Assembly (NCBI GenBank): GCA_040222455.1
Contig: JAVKDD010000020.1
Location: 1 to 64,000 of the forward strand
Reading direction: 5' to 3'
Source: RHLJ01 sp040222455
Lineage (GTDB): Bacteria; Bacteroidota; Rhodothermia; Balneolales; Balneolaceae
Length of the DNA stretch: 64,000 nt
The position numbers and the translations under genes were made by a program. The notes under the pieces were generated by a model. That model saw only the letters and a program-made list of their open reading frames with translations. It had not been told where the DNA came from and made no database searches. Of this stretch, positions 33,611 through 42,611 are shown piece by piece (positions within the stretch are counted from its first letter, which is position 1; each line of letters starts with the position of its first letter).

Positions 33611-33730
33611 ATGTCAAGTAATTCGTTACCAATATGGCTTATCGAACACCAAAAAACAGAGAACTTTGAAAAAGCGCCTTTTGAACCACAAGAAAATGTA
33701 GAGGCAGACAAGTACCACTACCAAGAGTAA
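33611..33730 (+). CDS. Possible 39-residue small protein
   Basis: The frame reads MSSNSLPIWLIEHQKTENFE, then KAPFEPQENVEADKYHYQE. Composition looks protein-like, and the stop TAA abuts an ATG that opens the sorting-domain remnant in the same frame. No convincing ribosome binding site is seen (AATTAGTG). It may be a real small protein or the worn upstream part of the decayed gene. Confidence 0.35.
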   Translation: MSSNSLPIWLIEHQKTENFEKAPFEPQENVEADKYHYQE

Positions 33731-33873
33731 ATGGCTGAGTTAGTTAATGAAATACAGCAAACTGGTGAATGCACTACTCACCTTGATACCTCCGGGTTTT
33801 CCAGCGGAGTATATATTTATCAATTAAAGGTATGAATACTATATATACCAGAAAAATGACGCTAATCAAATAA
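33731..33873 (+). pseudogene. Remnant of a T9SS C-terminal sorting domain, frameshifted
   Basis: Frame one (33731-33835) reads MAELVNEIQQTGE then HLDTSGFSSGVYIYQLKV and stops. The next frame continues at once with NTIYTRKMTLIK and TAA at 33871. Joined, these make a standard type A T9SS sorting domain (AELVN...G.H..LDTSG.SSGVYIYQL.....T.KM.LIK). One shift near 33830 breaks it. Nothing of the passenger protein is seen upstream, so this is a decayed 3' end of a secreted-protein gene. It shows the lineage uses the type IX route. Confidence 0.75.
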
Positions 33874-34056
33874 GTAGGGCTGCCAAATTCTTAAAGCTCA
33901 TACCGAAAAGTGTGGGGGTTCTCATTTTTAACACAATCTGACAGGCTGATTAAGGCTGGCGTAATATTTGATTAAAGGTGAATAGCGCTGTTGAACCAAC
34001 CTTTATATAAGGTTACCTTAAACGCAGAAATAAATAACCTGACTCCATACGAGATT

Positions 34057-37000
34057 ATGATTGATAAAGTAGGAAAACTCATTACCAAAATATTTGGTTC
34101 GAAGAGTGAGAAGGACATTAAAAGCATCCAGCCAATTGTAAATAGCATTAAGGCATTTGGCCCAGAAATGGAAAAATTGAGTGATGAGGAGCTTAAAGCG
34201 AAAACGGCAGGATTTAAAGAAAATATTAAAGAGGCTACCAAAGATACAAGAGATCGAATTGCCGAAGTAAAAAAGCAACTCGATAATATTGATGATATTT
34301 CCCCAGCAGAACACCGTGATTTAGCCGATGAATTAGAAAGTCTAGAAAAAGAAGAATTAAAAATAATAGAAGAAGTCTTAAATGACATTCTGCCCGAAGC
34401 TTTCGCAGTTCTAAAAGATACCTGCCGTCGTTTTGTCGGTAAAAGCTGGAAAGTTGCTGGAGATGAAGTTGAGTGGAATATGATCCCCTATGATGTACAG
34501 CTTGTTGGCGCTATCACTCTACACCAAGGAAAAATTGCAGAAATGAAAACAGGTGAGGGTAAAACATTAGTAGCAATTTTCCCCGCTTATCTTAATGCTT
34601 TGGCAGAAAAAGGAGTGCATGTAATTACAGTAAATAATTATTTAGCGAAACGTGATGCCGAGTGGAATGAGCCTATTTTCAATTTCCATGATATTTATGT
34701 GGATTGTGTAGATCGTTATGAGCCAAATACGGAACAACGACGAAAAGCATATCGTGCTGATATAACCTACGGAACAAATAACGAGTTTGGTTTCGATTAC
34801 CTTCGTGATAACATGGTTATTGGGAAAGAGCAATTAGTTCAAAGGGAATATCATTATACGATTATTGATGAAGTTGATTCCATTTTAATTGATGAAGCCA
34901 GAACACCTCTTATCATCTCCGGACCCGTTCCTAATGAGAATAAATCAGATAAGTACATTGAGATGAAGCCTCGCGTGGAATCCTTAGTTGCAGCCCAAAA
35001 GAAATTAGTAGCTCAGCTCGTTTCGGAAGGCCAAAATTTACTTGATGAAGGAAAAGAAGATGAAGCTGGACTGGCACTTTTTCGTGCAGAACGCGGGTTT
35101 CCTAAAAATACTCGCTATCGCAAAATGCTTCAGGAGCCAAGTATCCAGAAATTGATTCAGAGAACAGAGTCATTTTATTTAGCTGATAATGCTAAGAACA
35201 TGCCCATCGTAGATGAATATTTGTACTACGCTGTAGACATGAAGCTTAACTCTATCGAAATGACGGAAAAAGGTCGCGAGTTTATTACAGGGAAAGGAGA
35301 GGACCCCGATTTTTTTGTAATTCCAGATTTAGGTACAGAAACAGCTGTTATCGAAAAGGAAATAGATGCTCTTGAAAAAGAGAAAATAGAAGATGTTAAA
35401 AAACTTGATCTAAGTAGCGAGTATCAAGAGAAGAAAATTGAAGAAGCTAAAGGTGAAATCCGTAACGAAAAGGAAAGTAAACTTAGTGAATTATATCGGC
35501 TTTTTGCAGAGCGTGGAGATCGGATTCATACGATTAATCAACTACTAAAAGCCTATACTAATTTCGAAAAAGAAGAAGAATACATTGTTCAAAATGGAAA
35601 AGTACAGATTGTAGATGAGCACACCGGTCGCGTTCTTTCAGGTCGTAGATATTCTGACGGCCTTCATCAGGCTATCGAAGCAAAAGAAAATGTAAAAGTT
35701 GAAGCTTCTACTCAAACCTACGCAACCATTACGCTTCAAAACTACTTTAGAATGTATCATAAGTTGTCTGGAATGACTGGTACTGCTGAAACGGAAGAGG
35801 GAGAATTCAACGAAATTTATGAATTGGATGTTATAGTCATCCCAACCAACCGTCCGATACAACGTGATGACAAAGAAGATTTAGTTTTTAAAACGAAGCG
35901 CGAAAAATTTAAAGCTTCGATCAAGAAAATCGAAGAATATCACAAAAATGGACAACCTGTACTAGTTGGTACAACAAGTGTTGAAGTTTCTGAGACGATG
36001 AGTAGAATGCTCCAACAGGCAAAAATTCCTCACAATGTTTTGAATGCAAAGCAACATGCGAGTGAAAGTGATATTGTAAAACAAGCTGGGCAGCCCGGCG
36101 CTGTTACGGTGGCTACAAATATGGCTGGTCGTGGTACCGATATAAAGCTGGCACCAGGGGTTAAAGAAAATGGTGGATTAGCAATTTTAGGTACCGAGCG
36201 GCATGAATCTCGCCGAATCGATTTACAGCTTCGAGGTCGATCTGGACGTCAGGGAGATCCGGGTGAATCCCAATTCTTCGTTTCTTTAGAAGATAAGTTG
36301 ATGTCGCTATTCATGAGTGATAAAGTAGCGGGGGTAATGGATAAGCTTAACTTTGAAGAAGGTGAAGTTATCACGCATCCTTGGATTACAAAATCACTTG
36401 AGCGCGCTCAATCTAAAGTAGAGCAGAATAACTTCAGTATTCGTAAGCGACAGTTAGAGTATGATGATGTACTTAACAATCAAAGAAACGTTATTTATGC
36501 TCGCCGTAAACATGCGCTTTTAGGAGATCAGCTCCGTACCGATATTCTTGGAATGCTCGAAGAATTAATCGAAGATATTGTCACAGATCATGTTGCTTCA
36601 GGAGACTATGAAGGACTTCATACCGAAATTCTTAGAAATCTGGCTGTTGATGCTAATTTCGATGAAGAAAAGTGGCGCAAAATGGATGAAGACGATTTAG
36701 TAGAGATGATCCTGGAGCGTGCGCTTGAAGTATACAAGCGGAAAGAAGAAATGATGGCTAAGCCATTATATGAAGTAATGAAGCGTATTACTGAGGCGAA
36801 TCCGGAACGCCGACCCGATAAAGTACAGGTAATTTTTACTGACGGACTTCGTCGGATGCGAGTGGTAGTTGATGTGGAAGCTGCGCTAGAAAACGAAGGT
36901 AAAGAAGTAGCCAGAGCGCTGGAAAAATCAGCTGTTCTTTCTGTAATTGATGATAAATGGATGCAGCATTTACGGGAGCTAGATTCTGTAAAAGAAGGAA

Positions 37001-37431
37001 TTGGATTGAGATCATATGCACAGAAAGATCCACTATTAGAGTACAAGCGTGAAGCATTCGACATGTTTAAACAATTATTAGGTATGATAAGCCAGGAAGC
37101 AATTTCACTTATTTGGAAATCTTTCCCTGAGGCTCAAATGAATAACGACGGACTTCAACAGGCTGAAAAGCAGAAATCAAGATTTGATACCAGTAAAATG
37201 CAAACTCAGCATGCCGATTCTACTGGAATGGGACTGCAAGCTCCAGCTGAAAATCAACCAAGACCAGCAGGACCAAATGTTAAACGCAAACCTGTTGCCG
37301 TTGCAGAAGAACCAGGTCGAAATGATCACGTTACAATTCAAAATATGAGTTCGGGAGTGACTAAAGAGATAAAATGGAAAGTAGCGAAGCGCTTGGTTGA
37401 AGAAGAAGGCTGGGTGTTGGTAGAAAAGTAG
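34057..37431 (+). CDS. secA: Preprotein translocase ATPase SecA
   Basis: SecA drives post-translational export through SecYEG. From ATG 34057 the protein has 1124 residues. Motifs: MKTGEGKTL (Walker A, residues 163-171), IIDEVDSILIDEARTPLIISG, GRVLSGRRYSDGLHQAIEAKE split over the preprotein domain, SGMTGTAETE, TNMAGRGTDIKL and GLRSYAQKDPL. Several long insertions (for example about 325-520) are typical of Bacteroidota SecA. The usual C-terminal CxCxxxxxxxCH zinc tail is replaced by GRNDHVTIQNMSSG...EEGWVLVEK. A TTG 22 codons upstream is an alternative start. Confidence 0.95.
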   Translation: MIDKVGKLITKIFGSKSEKDIKSIQPIVNSIKAFGPEMEKLSDEELKAKTAGFKENIKEATKDTRDRIAEVKKQLDNIDDISPAEHRDLADELESLEKEELKIIEEVLNDILPEAFAVLKDTCRRFVGKSWKVAGDEVEWNMIPYDVQLVGAITLHQGKIAEMKTGEGKTLVAIFPAYLNALAEKGVHVITVNNYLAKRDAEWNEPIFNFHDIYVDCVDRYEPNTEQRRKAYRADITYGTNNEFGFDYLRDNMVIGKEQLVQREYHYTIIDEVDSILIDEARTPLIISGPVPNENKSDKYIEMKPRVESLVAAQKKLVAQLVSEGQNLLDEGKEDEAGLALFRAERGFPKNTRYRKMLQEPSIQKLIQRTESFYLADNAKNMPIVDEYLYYAVDMKLNSIEMTEKGREFITGKGEDPDFFVIPDLGTETAVIEKEIDALEKEKIEDVKKLDLSSEYQEKKIEEAKGEIRNEKESKLSELYRLFAERGDRIHTINQLLKAYTNFEKEEEYIVQNGKVQIVDEHTGRVLSGRRYSDGLHQAIEAKENVKVEASTQTYATITLQNYFRMYHKLSGMTGTAETEEGEFNEIYELDVIVIPTNRPIQRDDKEDLVFKTKREKFKASIKKIEEYHKNGQPVLVGTTSVEVSETMSRMLQQAKIPHNVLNAKQHASESDIVKQAGQPGAVTVATNMAGRGTDIKLAPGVKENGGLAILGTERHESRRIDLQLRGRSGRQGDPGESQFFVSLEDKLMSLFMSDKVAGVMDKLNFEEGEVITHPWITKSLERAQSKVEQNNFSIRKRQLEYDDVLNNQRNVIYARRKHALLGDQLRTDILGMLEELIEDIVTDHVASGDYEGLHTEILRNLAVDANFDEEKWRKMDEDDLVEMILERALEVYKRKEEMMAKPLYEVMKRITEANPERRPDKVQVIFTDGLRRMRVVVDVEAALENEGKEVARALEKSAVLSVIDDKWMQHLRELDSVKEGIGLRSYAQKDPLLEYKREAFDMFKQLLGMISQEAISLIWKSFPEAQMNNDGLQQAEKQKSRFDTSKMQTQHADSTGMGLQAPAENQPRPAGPNVKRKPVAVAEEPGRNDHVTIQNMSSGVTKEIKWKVAKRLVEEEGWVLVEK

Positions 37432-37555
37432 AGATTCAATTTATTGGATGAATCTGCAAAAGTATAATGTATAATCTAAAGGCTCTGTTCTATGAGTTTT
37501 TAGATCGGTGGATGCTGAGAAATACACTTTCGAAATAAATTCAGTTCTTGAAAAG

Positions 37556-37606
37556 CTTAACATTGGTTTTTAACAACCATTTCTTATGTTAATATCCCAT
37601 GTTAAG
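37556..37606. repeat. Inverted repeat upstream of the ROK gene
   Basis: CTTAACAT at 37556 and ATGTTAAG at 37599 are exact inverse complements; GTTAATA and GTTAACC lie between and after. This could be an operator for the gene starting at 37630. The remaining 37432-37629 shows no gene. Confidence 0.4.
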
Positions 37607-37629
37607 AATTCGTTAACCAACACAGAAAA

Positions 37630-38376
37630 GTGGAAGTCTTAGGTATATACATTGGCACTAAGAGCATTAAGGGGGCAATAGTCGACACCGAAAAGGGTGA
37701 GATTGTTTCTGGAAAAAAATCAACGGATAATATTGAAGATAAGCGCCCACACAAACTTATCTCAAAACTACATAAAGTAGTTAAGAAGTTCGATTGGAAA
37801 GGACCAATTGGTTGTGCATTTCCTGCAGCTACTGATAAAGGAATTATTATTTCCTCAAATCGAATTAACAAAGCCTGGATTGATGCTGATGCCGAGCACC
37901 TTTTTTCAGAAATTACGGGTTGTAAGGTTAACGTAATTAATGATACCGATGCCACAGGAATTGCTGAAATGACTTTTGGGGTTGGTAGAAATACATCAGG
38001 AACCGTAATTGTTTTAAGCGTTGGCACCACGGTTGGGTCTTCGATTTTTGTGGATGGTGTTTTGGTTCCGAATACGGAATTGGGACAAATGGAAGTAAAA
38101 GGAATTACTATTCAAGAGCGCACCTCAAATCAAACCCGAAAAGATGAAGGGATTTCAAGAAAAGTATGGGCTAAAAGAATCCAATATGTGCTTGAACATT
38201 ACGAATCTCTTTTTCACCCGAACTTGTTTATTTTAGGTGGCAGATTAAGTAAAAAGCCAGAAAAAACACTGCCCTACATAAAATTATCCACAAAATTCAA
38301 ACCGGCTGAATTTGGAAACGACGCAAGTATAGTCGGAGCTGCATATTACGCTTCAGTAAAACAAAAGCTAATTTAA
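37630..38376 (+). CDS. ROK-family, polyphosphate glucokinase-like protein, degenerate
   Basis: This 248-residue protein (GTG start) is a paralogue of the polyphosphate glucokinase-like gene at 41835, alignable over its length (EVLGIYIGTKSIKGAIVDTE; IGCAFPAATDKGI; NDTDATGIAEM; PNTELGQMEV; LFILGGRLSK). Key positions differ: the phosphate loop DxGGSGIKG reads YIGTKSIKG, losing its Asp, FGTGIGTA reads VGTTVGSS, and the sugar-binding ELGH reads ELGQ. The catalytic-type Asp in NDTDA remains. It is likely an altered or inactive kinase. The convergent TPR gene ends 6 nt away. Confidence 0.82.
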   Translation: MEVLGIYIGTKSIKGAIVDTEKGEIVSGKKSTDNIEDKRPHKLISKLHKVVKKFDWKGPIGCAFPAATDKGIIISSNRINKAWIDADAEHLFSEITGCKVNVINDTDATGIAEMTFGVGRNTSGTVIVLSVGTTVGSSIFVDGVLVPNTELGQMEVKGITIQERTSNQTRKDEGISRKVWAKRIQYVLEHYESLFHPNLFILGGRLSKKPEKTLPYIKLSTKFKPAEFGNDASIVGAAYYASVKQKLI

Positions 38377-38382
38377 AGCTAG

Positions 38383-39468
38383 TTAACTAATTCGTCTTAA
38401 CGCTTCTTTCGATTCATCATGATCTTCATTGGCTTTCAGTGCCTGTTCATATTGATCTTTTGCAGCTTCAATATTTCCCTTGTTCTCGTAAATGGTGCCA
38501 AGCCGAAAATATGCCCAGGCTAAGGTGTTGTTATCGTACTCATCTTTTTGTGCCAAAAATTGAATCAGCGATTCTTCTCCTTCTTTCAAATACATATTAG
38601 AAACAGCGGCTAAACGTCCAATTTGATATAATGTGGTGCTAAATTCAGGATCTGATTCTAAGGCTTTTTGGTATTCCACAAAAGCTTCATCAAAACGATC
38701 AGCCCATTGATATGCATTACCCAAATTGTGATAAATTACCGCAGTAGTATCATTGTAAACAAGTTGTTTTTTAGCGATTTCTATGGCCTCGTCGTATTCT
38801 TTTTCTCCAAAATGATAATTAAATAGTCGGTAGTAAAAGACCATTTCTTCAGGATAAATCTCGATGGCGGTTGAATAATTTTCATAGGTAGATTCAATCT
38901 CATCGTAGTAAGAATAAATCCTTCCCCATGCAATAAATCCGGCAACTCCGTCAATATTCGAAATTAAAGTTGCTTGCTCTTCCGCTTTATCTCGCCCACC
39001 TCCTAAAAAGCCCGGCGCTTGTAAATAAAATTCTATAGCACTTTCACGAGCTTCTACATTATCAGGGTCTAGTTCTATGGCTTTTTCGTAGTTTTTTCGT
39101 GAATCTTTTGCGTAAAAAGCTTGCTTCAATTTACCTGCATTTTGAGCTCTTCTTCCATAAGCATGACCCAGCCACATTGCATATTTTGAAAGTTCTTCAT
39201 TGTATTTAGCCGCGTTCTTAAACCACTCTGTTGCTTCTTCATAATCTTCTTCATCAAAATAAATACGCCCCATGTAAAAGTTAGATTCAGCGTGCTTTTT
39301 ATCTGATTTTATTTTTTGTTGAAAGAAAGTTTTAGCCTCGGATAAGTTTCCATCTTCAAATAGTTTTACCCCTTTTCCAATCTCAGATTGAGCTATTAAA
39401 GAATTAGAGAATAGAAGGATGAGCAGAACAGCAGCAAGCGAATACTTTTCAAATAATAAATATCTCAT
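38383..39468 (-). CDS. Secreted tetratricopeptide repeat protein
   Basis: A signal peptide (MRYLLFEKYSLAAVLLILLF, cleavage near LIAQS) precedes at least six TPR units in the 361-residue protein, for example AESNFYMGRIYFDEEDYEEA, TAVIYHNLGNAYQWADRFDE and AWAYFRLGTIYENKGNIEAA. It is probably periplasmic and mediates protein contacts; partners are unknown. ATG 39468 is preferred over a TTG three codons upstream. Confidence 0.88.
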   Translation of the reverse strand: MRYLLFEKYSLAAVLLILLFSNSLIAQSEIGKGVKLFEDGNLSEAKTFFQQKIKSDKKHAESNFYMGRIYFDEEDYEEATEWFKNAAKYNEELSKYAMWLGHAYGRRAQNAGKLKQAFYAKDSRKNYEKAIELDPDNVEARESAIEFYLQAPGFLGGGRDKAEEQATLISNIDGVAGFIAWGRIYSYYDEIESTYENYSTAIEIYPEEMVFYYRLFNYHFGEKEYDEAIEIAKKQLVYNDTTAVIYHNLGNAYQWADRFDEAFVEYQKALESDPEFSTTLYQIGRLAAVSNMYLKEGEESLIQFLAQKDEYDNNTLAWAYFRLGTIYENKGNIEAAKDQYEQALKANEDHDESKEALRRIS

Positions 39469-39511
39469 GATGACCAATTAGATTCATAGTTTTGGCAAAG
39501 TACGGTGAAGA

Positions 39512-39637
39512 TTAAGTCTTGGTTTCATCATCGTTATCAGAGTCTCTTTTTAGTGCTATATATTTCCCAACCAACCTCACTCCAAGTCTGGCAAAAAGGA
39601 TGATGGCAATAACGGTAACAATTTCGAAGGTATTCAT
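39512..39637 (-). CDS. 41-residue small membrane protein
   Basis: The frame encodes MNTFEIVTVIAIILFARLGV, then RLVGKYIALKRDSDNDDETK and T. One membrane helix near the N-terminus is followed by a charged tail. It lies 9 nt after the VOC gene on the same strand and 43 nt before the TPR gene, so it may be co-transcribed. I recognise no family. Confidence 0.5.
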   Translation of the reverse strand: MNTFEIVTVIAIILFARLGVRLVGKYIALKRDSDNDDETKT

Positions 39638-39646
39638 GCTATTGAG

Positions 39647-40030
39647 TTACTTATCCGAATGCAATGCCACTCGATTTCCTTCCGAATCTAAAAATACAGC
39701 CATATATCCTTGATCAGGAGAAATTTGTCGTTTTGGAAAAATCACTGTTCCGCCACTTGTCACAATTCGATCTTCAACTTCCTGTAAGTCAGGATTGGCA
39801 TTTAAATAGATAAGAGGACCATGAGTATCAGATGGTTTATACCAGTCATGATAAACTAATGCTCCAGAAACGGAATCCTGATCACTTGGAAAAAGGGCCA
39901 TTTTATGGTGCTCACCTAAATCTAAAAACGAAAGCTCGATATCTAATACTATTTCATAAAATTTTTGAGCTCGCTGAATATCTAAAGCAGGGATTTCAAA
40001 CCAATTTATTGCATTTCTTGAAGTGCTCAT
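39647..40030 (-). CDS. VOC family (glyoxalase/bleomycin-resistance fold) protein
   Basis: The 127-residue protein has the paired beta-alpha-beta-beta-beta layout: NAINWFEIPALDIQRAQKFY, then GALVYHDWYKP, and LIYLNANPDLQEVEDRIVTS with DQGYMAVFLDSEGNRVALHS. Candidate metal ligands at the usual ends of strands are partly present (FEI, Glu in DSEGNRVAL). This small one-domain type is common and usually unassigned; bacterial relatives are annotated as glyoxalase-like. Confidence 0.85.
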   Translation of the reverse strand: MSTSRNAINWFEIPALDIQRAQKFYEIVLDIELSFLDLGEHHKMALFPSDQDSVSGALVYHDWYKPSDTHGPLIYLNANPDLQEVEDRIVTSGGTVIFPKRQISPDQGYMAVFLDSEGNRVALHSDK

Positions 40031-40084
40031 TTAATTAGAATTAGTTGGAAGTATAAAAGATAGTAGACCAACTAATGCACATAT

Positions 40085-40531
40085 TCAAGAACGTAATTTT
40101 TCTAAGAGATGGTTAAGCTGTTTCATCTCATCAAAACTAACAGAATTAAATACCTCATCCAGTTTGTTGATCTTCGTTGTGATAGTGGAAAGCAGATATA
40201 ATCCATCTTTAGTAATAAAAACCTGAACTTTTCTGCCATCATGTGGACAAGGTTTTTTTGTGACCAGTTTTTTGCCAACTAAACGTTCTACAATTCGGGA
40301 TGTATCAGACATTTTATCAATCATCTGCTCACAAAGATCGTTAGTGGAAAGTGGATCTCCTTCATTTTCTTTAAGAATCCGAAGAGTATTGAACTGCTGT
40401 TGCGTGATTTCAAACTGATCTAAGAAAGACTTAATCTCATTTCGTATCCACCCTGAAGTAAGAAATAGATTATTTCTCAGTCGTTGTTGTTCTGTAATCG
40501 TTGGGGCGGTTGAAGTTGTTTGGTCAGACAT
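40085..40531 (-). CDS. MarR family transcriptional regulator
   Basis: The 148-residue winged-helix regulator shows FEITQQQFNTLRILKENEGD, STNDLCEQMIDKMSDTSRIV and the wing KKLVTKKPCPHDGRKVQVFI. It contains a single Cys in PCPHDGR that could serve redox sensing, which is speculation. It stands upstream of the VOC gene on the same strand; the 270-nt region 40532-40801 upstream holds its promoter and no convincing gene. Confidence 0.9.
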   Translation of the reverse strand: MSDQTTSTAPTITEQQRLRNNLFLTSGWIRNEIKSFLDQFEITQQQFNTLRILKENEGDPLSTNDLCEQMIDKMSDTSRIVERLVGKKLVTKKPCPHDGRKVQVFITKDGLYLLSTITTKINKLDEVFNSVSFDEMKQLNHLLEKLRS

Positions 40532-40801
40532 GGTTCTTCTTAGTTATAATAAATAAGCCGAAACTAGATGTCTAGGCCTAAAATATGCAATATCAATAGT
40601 AGTGTAATAATAATATCAATCAGCTTATATTAATGGTTTAACTTTAATGTTACAACATTAGAACTTCAAAAATTAGGTTGAATAAATAGAATGAAAAATA
40701 GATAGTCTATACTAGAGGTGTGTTACACACAGTAGTTTGGATAACAGGTCTCACAAGCTTAATAATCCTTTTGGGATATGCACTTTTTGAAAGGCGAATA
40801 A
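40532..40801. other. AT-rich intergenic region without a supported gene
   Basis: This stretch between the EamA gene's 3' end and marR contains an AT-rich tract, GTGTGTTACACACA (a perfect GTGTG/CACAC palindrome at 40718-40731), and a short hydrophobic reading frame running into the EamA gene on the other strand. No RNA gene is recognised. Confidence 0.6.
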
Positions 40802-41767
40802 TTATTTTTGGTCTATAAACCCATCTGGCAGCTTTTTTTCCAGAGTCTCAACGGGAACTTTAAGTTCTGGATTCCTAGGAAAGGAATTATCTTTTTTTAT
40901 TGAAAACCGCAGTGCAACAACATTTCCTATCAAAATTAAGGCAGCGCCAGAAAGACTAAATAGCGACCATTCATATCCTTCGAAAAAAGTGGATATTGTA
41001 AGAGCAATAATAGGTGAAAGTAGAGAAACATACGCCGCTTTACTAGCTCCTATATTACCAATTAATGTCAAGTAAGCTCCAAAAGCAATAACTGAGCCAA
41101 AAACTGATAAGTAAAGAAGAGAAAAAGAGTAACTAAGCGTAAACTCAAAGGTGGGAACATTACCTTTAATAATAGCAAACAAGAACATTGCTATTGCACC
41201 ATAAAACATACCAAAAGCGTTAGATTGTATTACAGGAATACCTGCTTTTTGATTACGTGCTGAGGTTATATTACCAAGTGATGCCACATAAGTGCCGACC
41301 ACAGCGAATGTTATTCCTAAAAATTTAGAGTCTGAAAAAGTGAAGTTTGATAGATCTTTTTGAAAAACAAGACCAGTTCCAATAATGCCAAGTAATCCAC
41401 CTATTATAACTTTCAATTCAAATGGTGTTTTCAGGAAAATACGACCGTTTAGGATATTCATAAAAACTAGCAGAGAGAAAATAAGACCAACCAATCCGCT
41501 TGTTAAGTAAAGCTCAGAACTGTACATCATCCAATAATTAAACCCAAAAAGTAGAAGCCCTTGAAGAAGTATAAATGCATGTTCTTTTTTACTGAAGGAT
41601 AACTTCATGTTTAAGACTCTTGTAATAATTAGCATCAAAAGACCAGCTAAACCGAAGCGATAGGCTACTGAAAATAATGGGTCAACTTCTCCAACTTGGA
41701 ATGTGATTACATACCATGTAGAACCCCATATAAGCACAGGTGTGATGAATAGAATGATATTTTTCAA
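40802..41767 (-). CDS. EamA/DMT family transporter
   Basis: The 321-residue protein has ten predicted membrane helices in two EamA repeats: LFITPVLIWGSTWYVITFQV and the second repeat near YVSLLSPIIALTISTFFEGY with EW. The drug/metabolite transporter superfamily exports many metabolites; substrate unknown. A soluble tail (ELKVPVETLEKKLPDGFIDQ) follows the last helix. The start is TTG 41767, as no ATG lies before the first helix. It stands 67 nt downstream of the ppgK-like gene. Confidence 0.88.
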   Translation of the reverse strand: MKNIILFITPVLIWGSTWYVITFQVGEVDPLFSVAYRFGLAGLLMLIITRVLNMKLSFSKKEHAFILLQGLLLFGFNYWMMYSSELYLTSGLVGLIFSLLVFMNILNGRIFLKTPFELKVIIGGLLGIIGTGLVFQKDLSNFTFSDSKFLGITFAVVGTYVASLGNITSARNQKAGIPVIQSNAFGMFYGAIAMFLFAIIKGNVPTFEFTLSYSFSLLYLSVFGSVIAFGAYLTLIGNIGASKAAYVSLLSPIIALTISTFFEGYEWSLFSLSGAALILIGNVVALRFSIKKDNSFPRNPELKVPVETLEKKLPDGFIDQK

Positions 41768-41834
41768 CAGGGTGGCAGAATTGATTTATTTTGCCACAAA
41801 GAATAGCAACAAAAAAGGACAGAAAAGATTAAAT

Positions 41835-42572
41835 CTATAAATTTTCTTTAGCCCCTAAAGCTGCCCCAATTATACCAGCATGATTACGATTTGCCGCGGG
41901 AACGATTGGAGTATCAAGGTGAAGGTATTGACTAAATTCATCAAAATATTTGCTTACTCCTCCGCCAAGAATGAAAAGATCGGGCCAAAAAAGAAATTCC
42001 ACTTTTTGAAAATACTCATTCACTCTTCCTCCCCATTCTTCCCAACTTAAATTATCTCTAGTTCGAATTGAATTTGCAGAATAATGTTCGGCTTTCATAC
42101 CATACATAATAACATGGCCGAGCTCGGTATTTGGGATCAACTGTTTGTTATGGAAAATTGCAGTACCAATTCCAGTTCCAAATGCCGCCATAAAAACGGT
42201 ACCCTTTTCATTAGCTCCAGCTCCGAATTCCATTTCAGCAAAACCTGCGGCATCAACATCGTTAACAAGGTGAGTAGAACAGCCGGTTACAGATTCAATA
42301 CGTTCTGAAGCATTGATCCCAATCCATGACTTATCAATATTTGAAGCTGTTTTAACAATCTCGTTATGTACTGCTGCGGGGAAACCACAACCTATCAACC
42401 CATTCCAGTTAAAATGCCTTACAATTTCGGCAATTGTTTCAATTACAGCATCGGGAGTGGCTGGTTGTGGGGTAACAATTCGAAAACGATCGGTTATAAG
42501 TTCGCCAATTTCAGTATTAACAATCGCTCCTTTAATTCCAGAGCCTCCAACATCAATTCCAAGTATTTCCAT
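41835..42572 (-). CDS. ppgK: Polyphosphate glucokinase-type ROK kinase
   Basis: The 245-residue protein resembles polyphosphate/ATP glucokinases that phosphorylate glucose. Motifs are intact: DVGGSGIKGAIV (phosphate 1), GCGFPAAV, NDVDAAGFAEM (catalytic Asp), FGTGIGTAIF (phosphate 2), NTELGHVIMYG (sugar binding) and LFILGGGVSKY. The bacterial polyphosphate enzymes of this size share the NTELGH pattern; phosphate donor cannot be settled by eye. It is the canonical copy compared with the degenerate paralogue at 37630. Confidence 0.85.
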   Translation of the reverse strand: MEILGIDVGGSGIKGAIVNTEIGELITDRFRIVTPQPATPDAVIETIAEIVRHFNWNGLIGCGFPAAVHNEIVKTASNIDKSWIGINASERIESVTGCSTHLVNDVDAAGFAEMEFGAGANEKGTVFMAAFGTGIGTAIFHNKQLIPNTELGHVIMYGMKAEHYSANSIRTRDNLSWEEWGGRVNEYFQKVEFLFWPDLFILGGGVSKYFDEFSQYLHLDTPIVPAANRNHAGIIGAALGAKENL

Positions 42573-42611
42573 TCTTAATAGTATTAAAAGAATTCGATCA
42601 ATGAAACTATC

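Noticed and set aside
36618..37064. Long minus-strand frames inside secA
   Set aside because: They are Ser/Thr-rich shadows of an unmistakable plus-strand gene.
40720..40818. Hydrophobic 32-codon frame (GTG start) running into the EamA gene's end
   Set aside because: It has no spaced Shine-Dalgarno, uses GTG and overlaps a real gene on the other strand; hydrophobic frames are common opposite membrane-protein ends.
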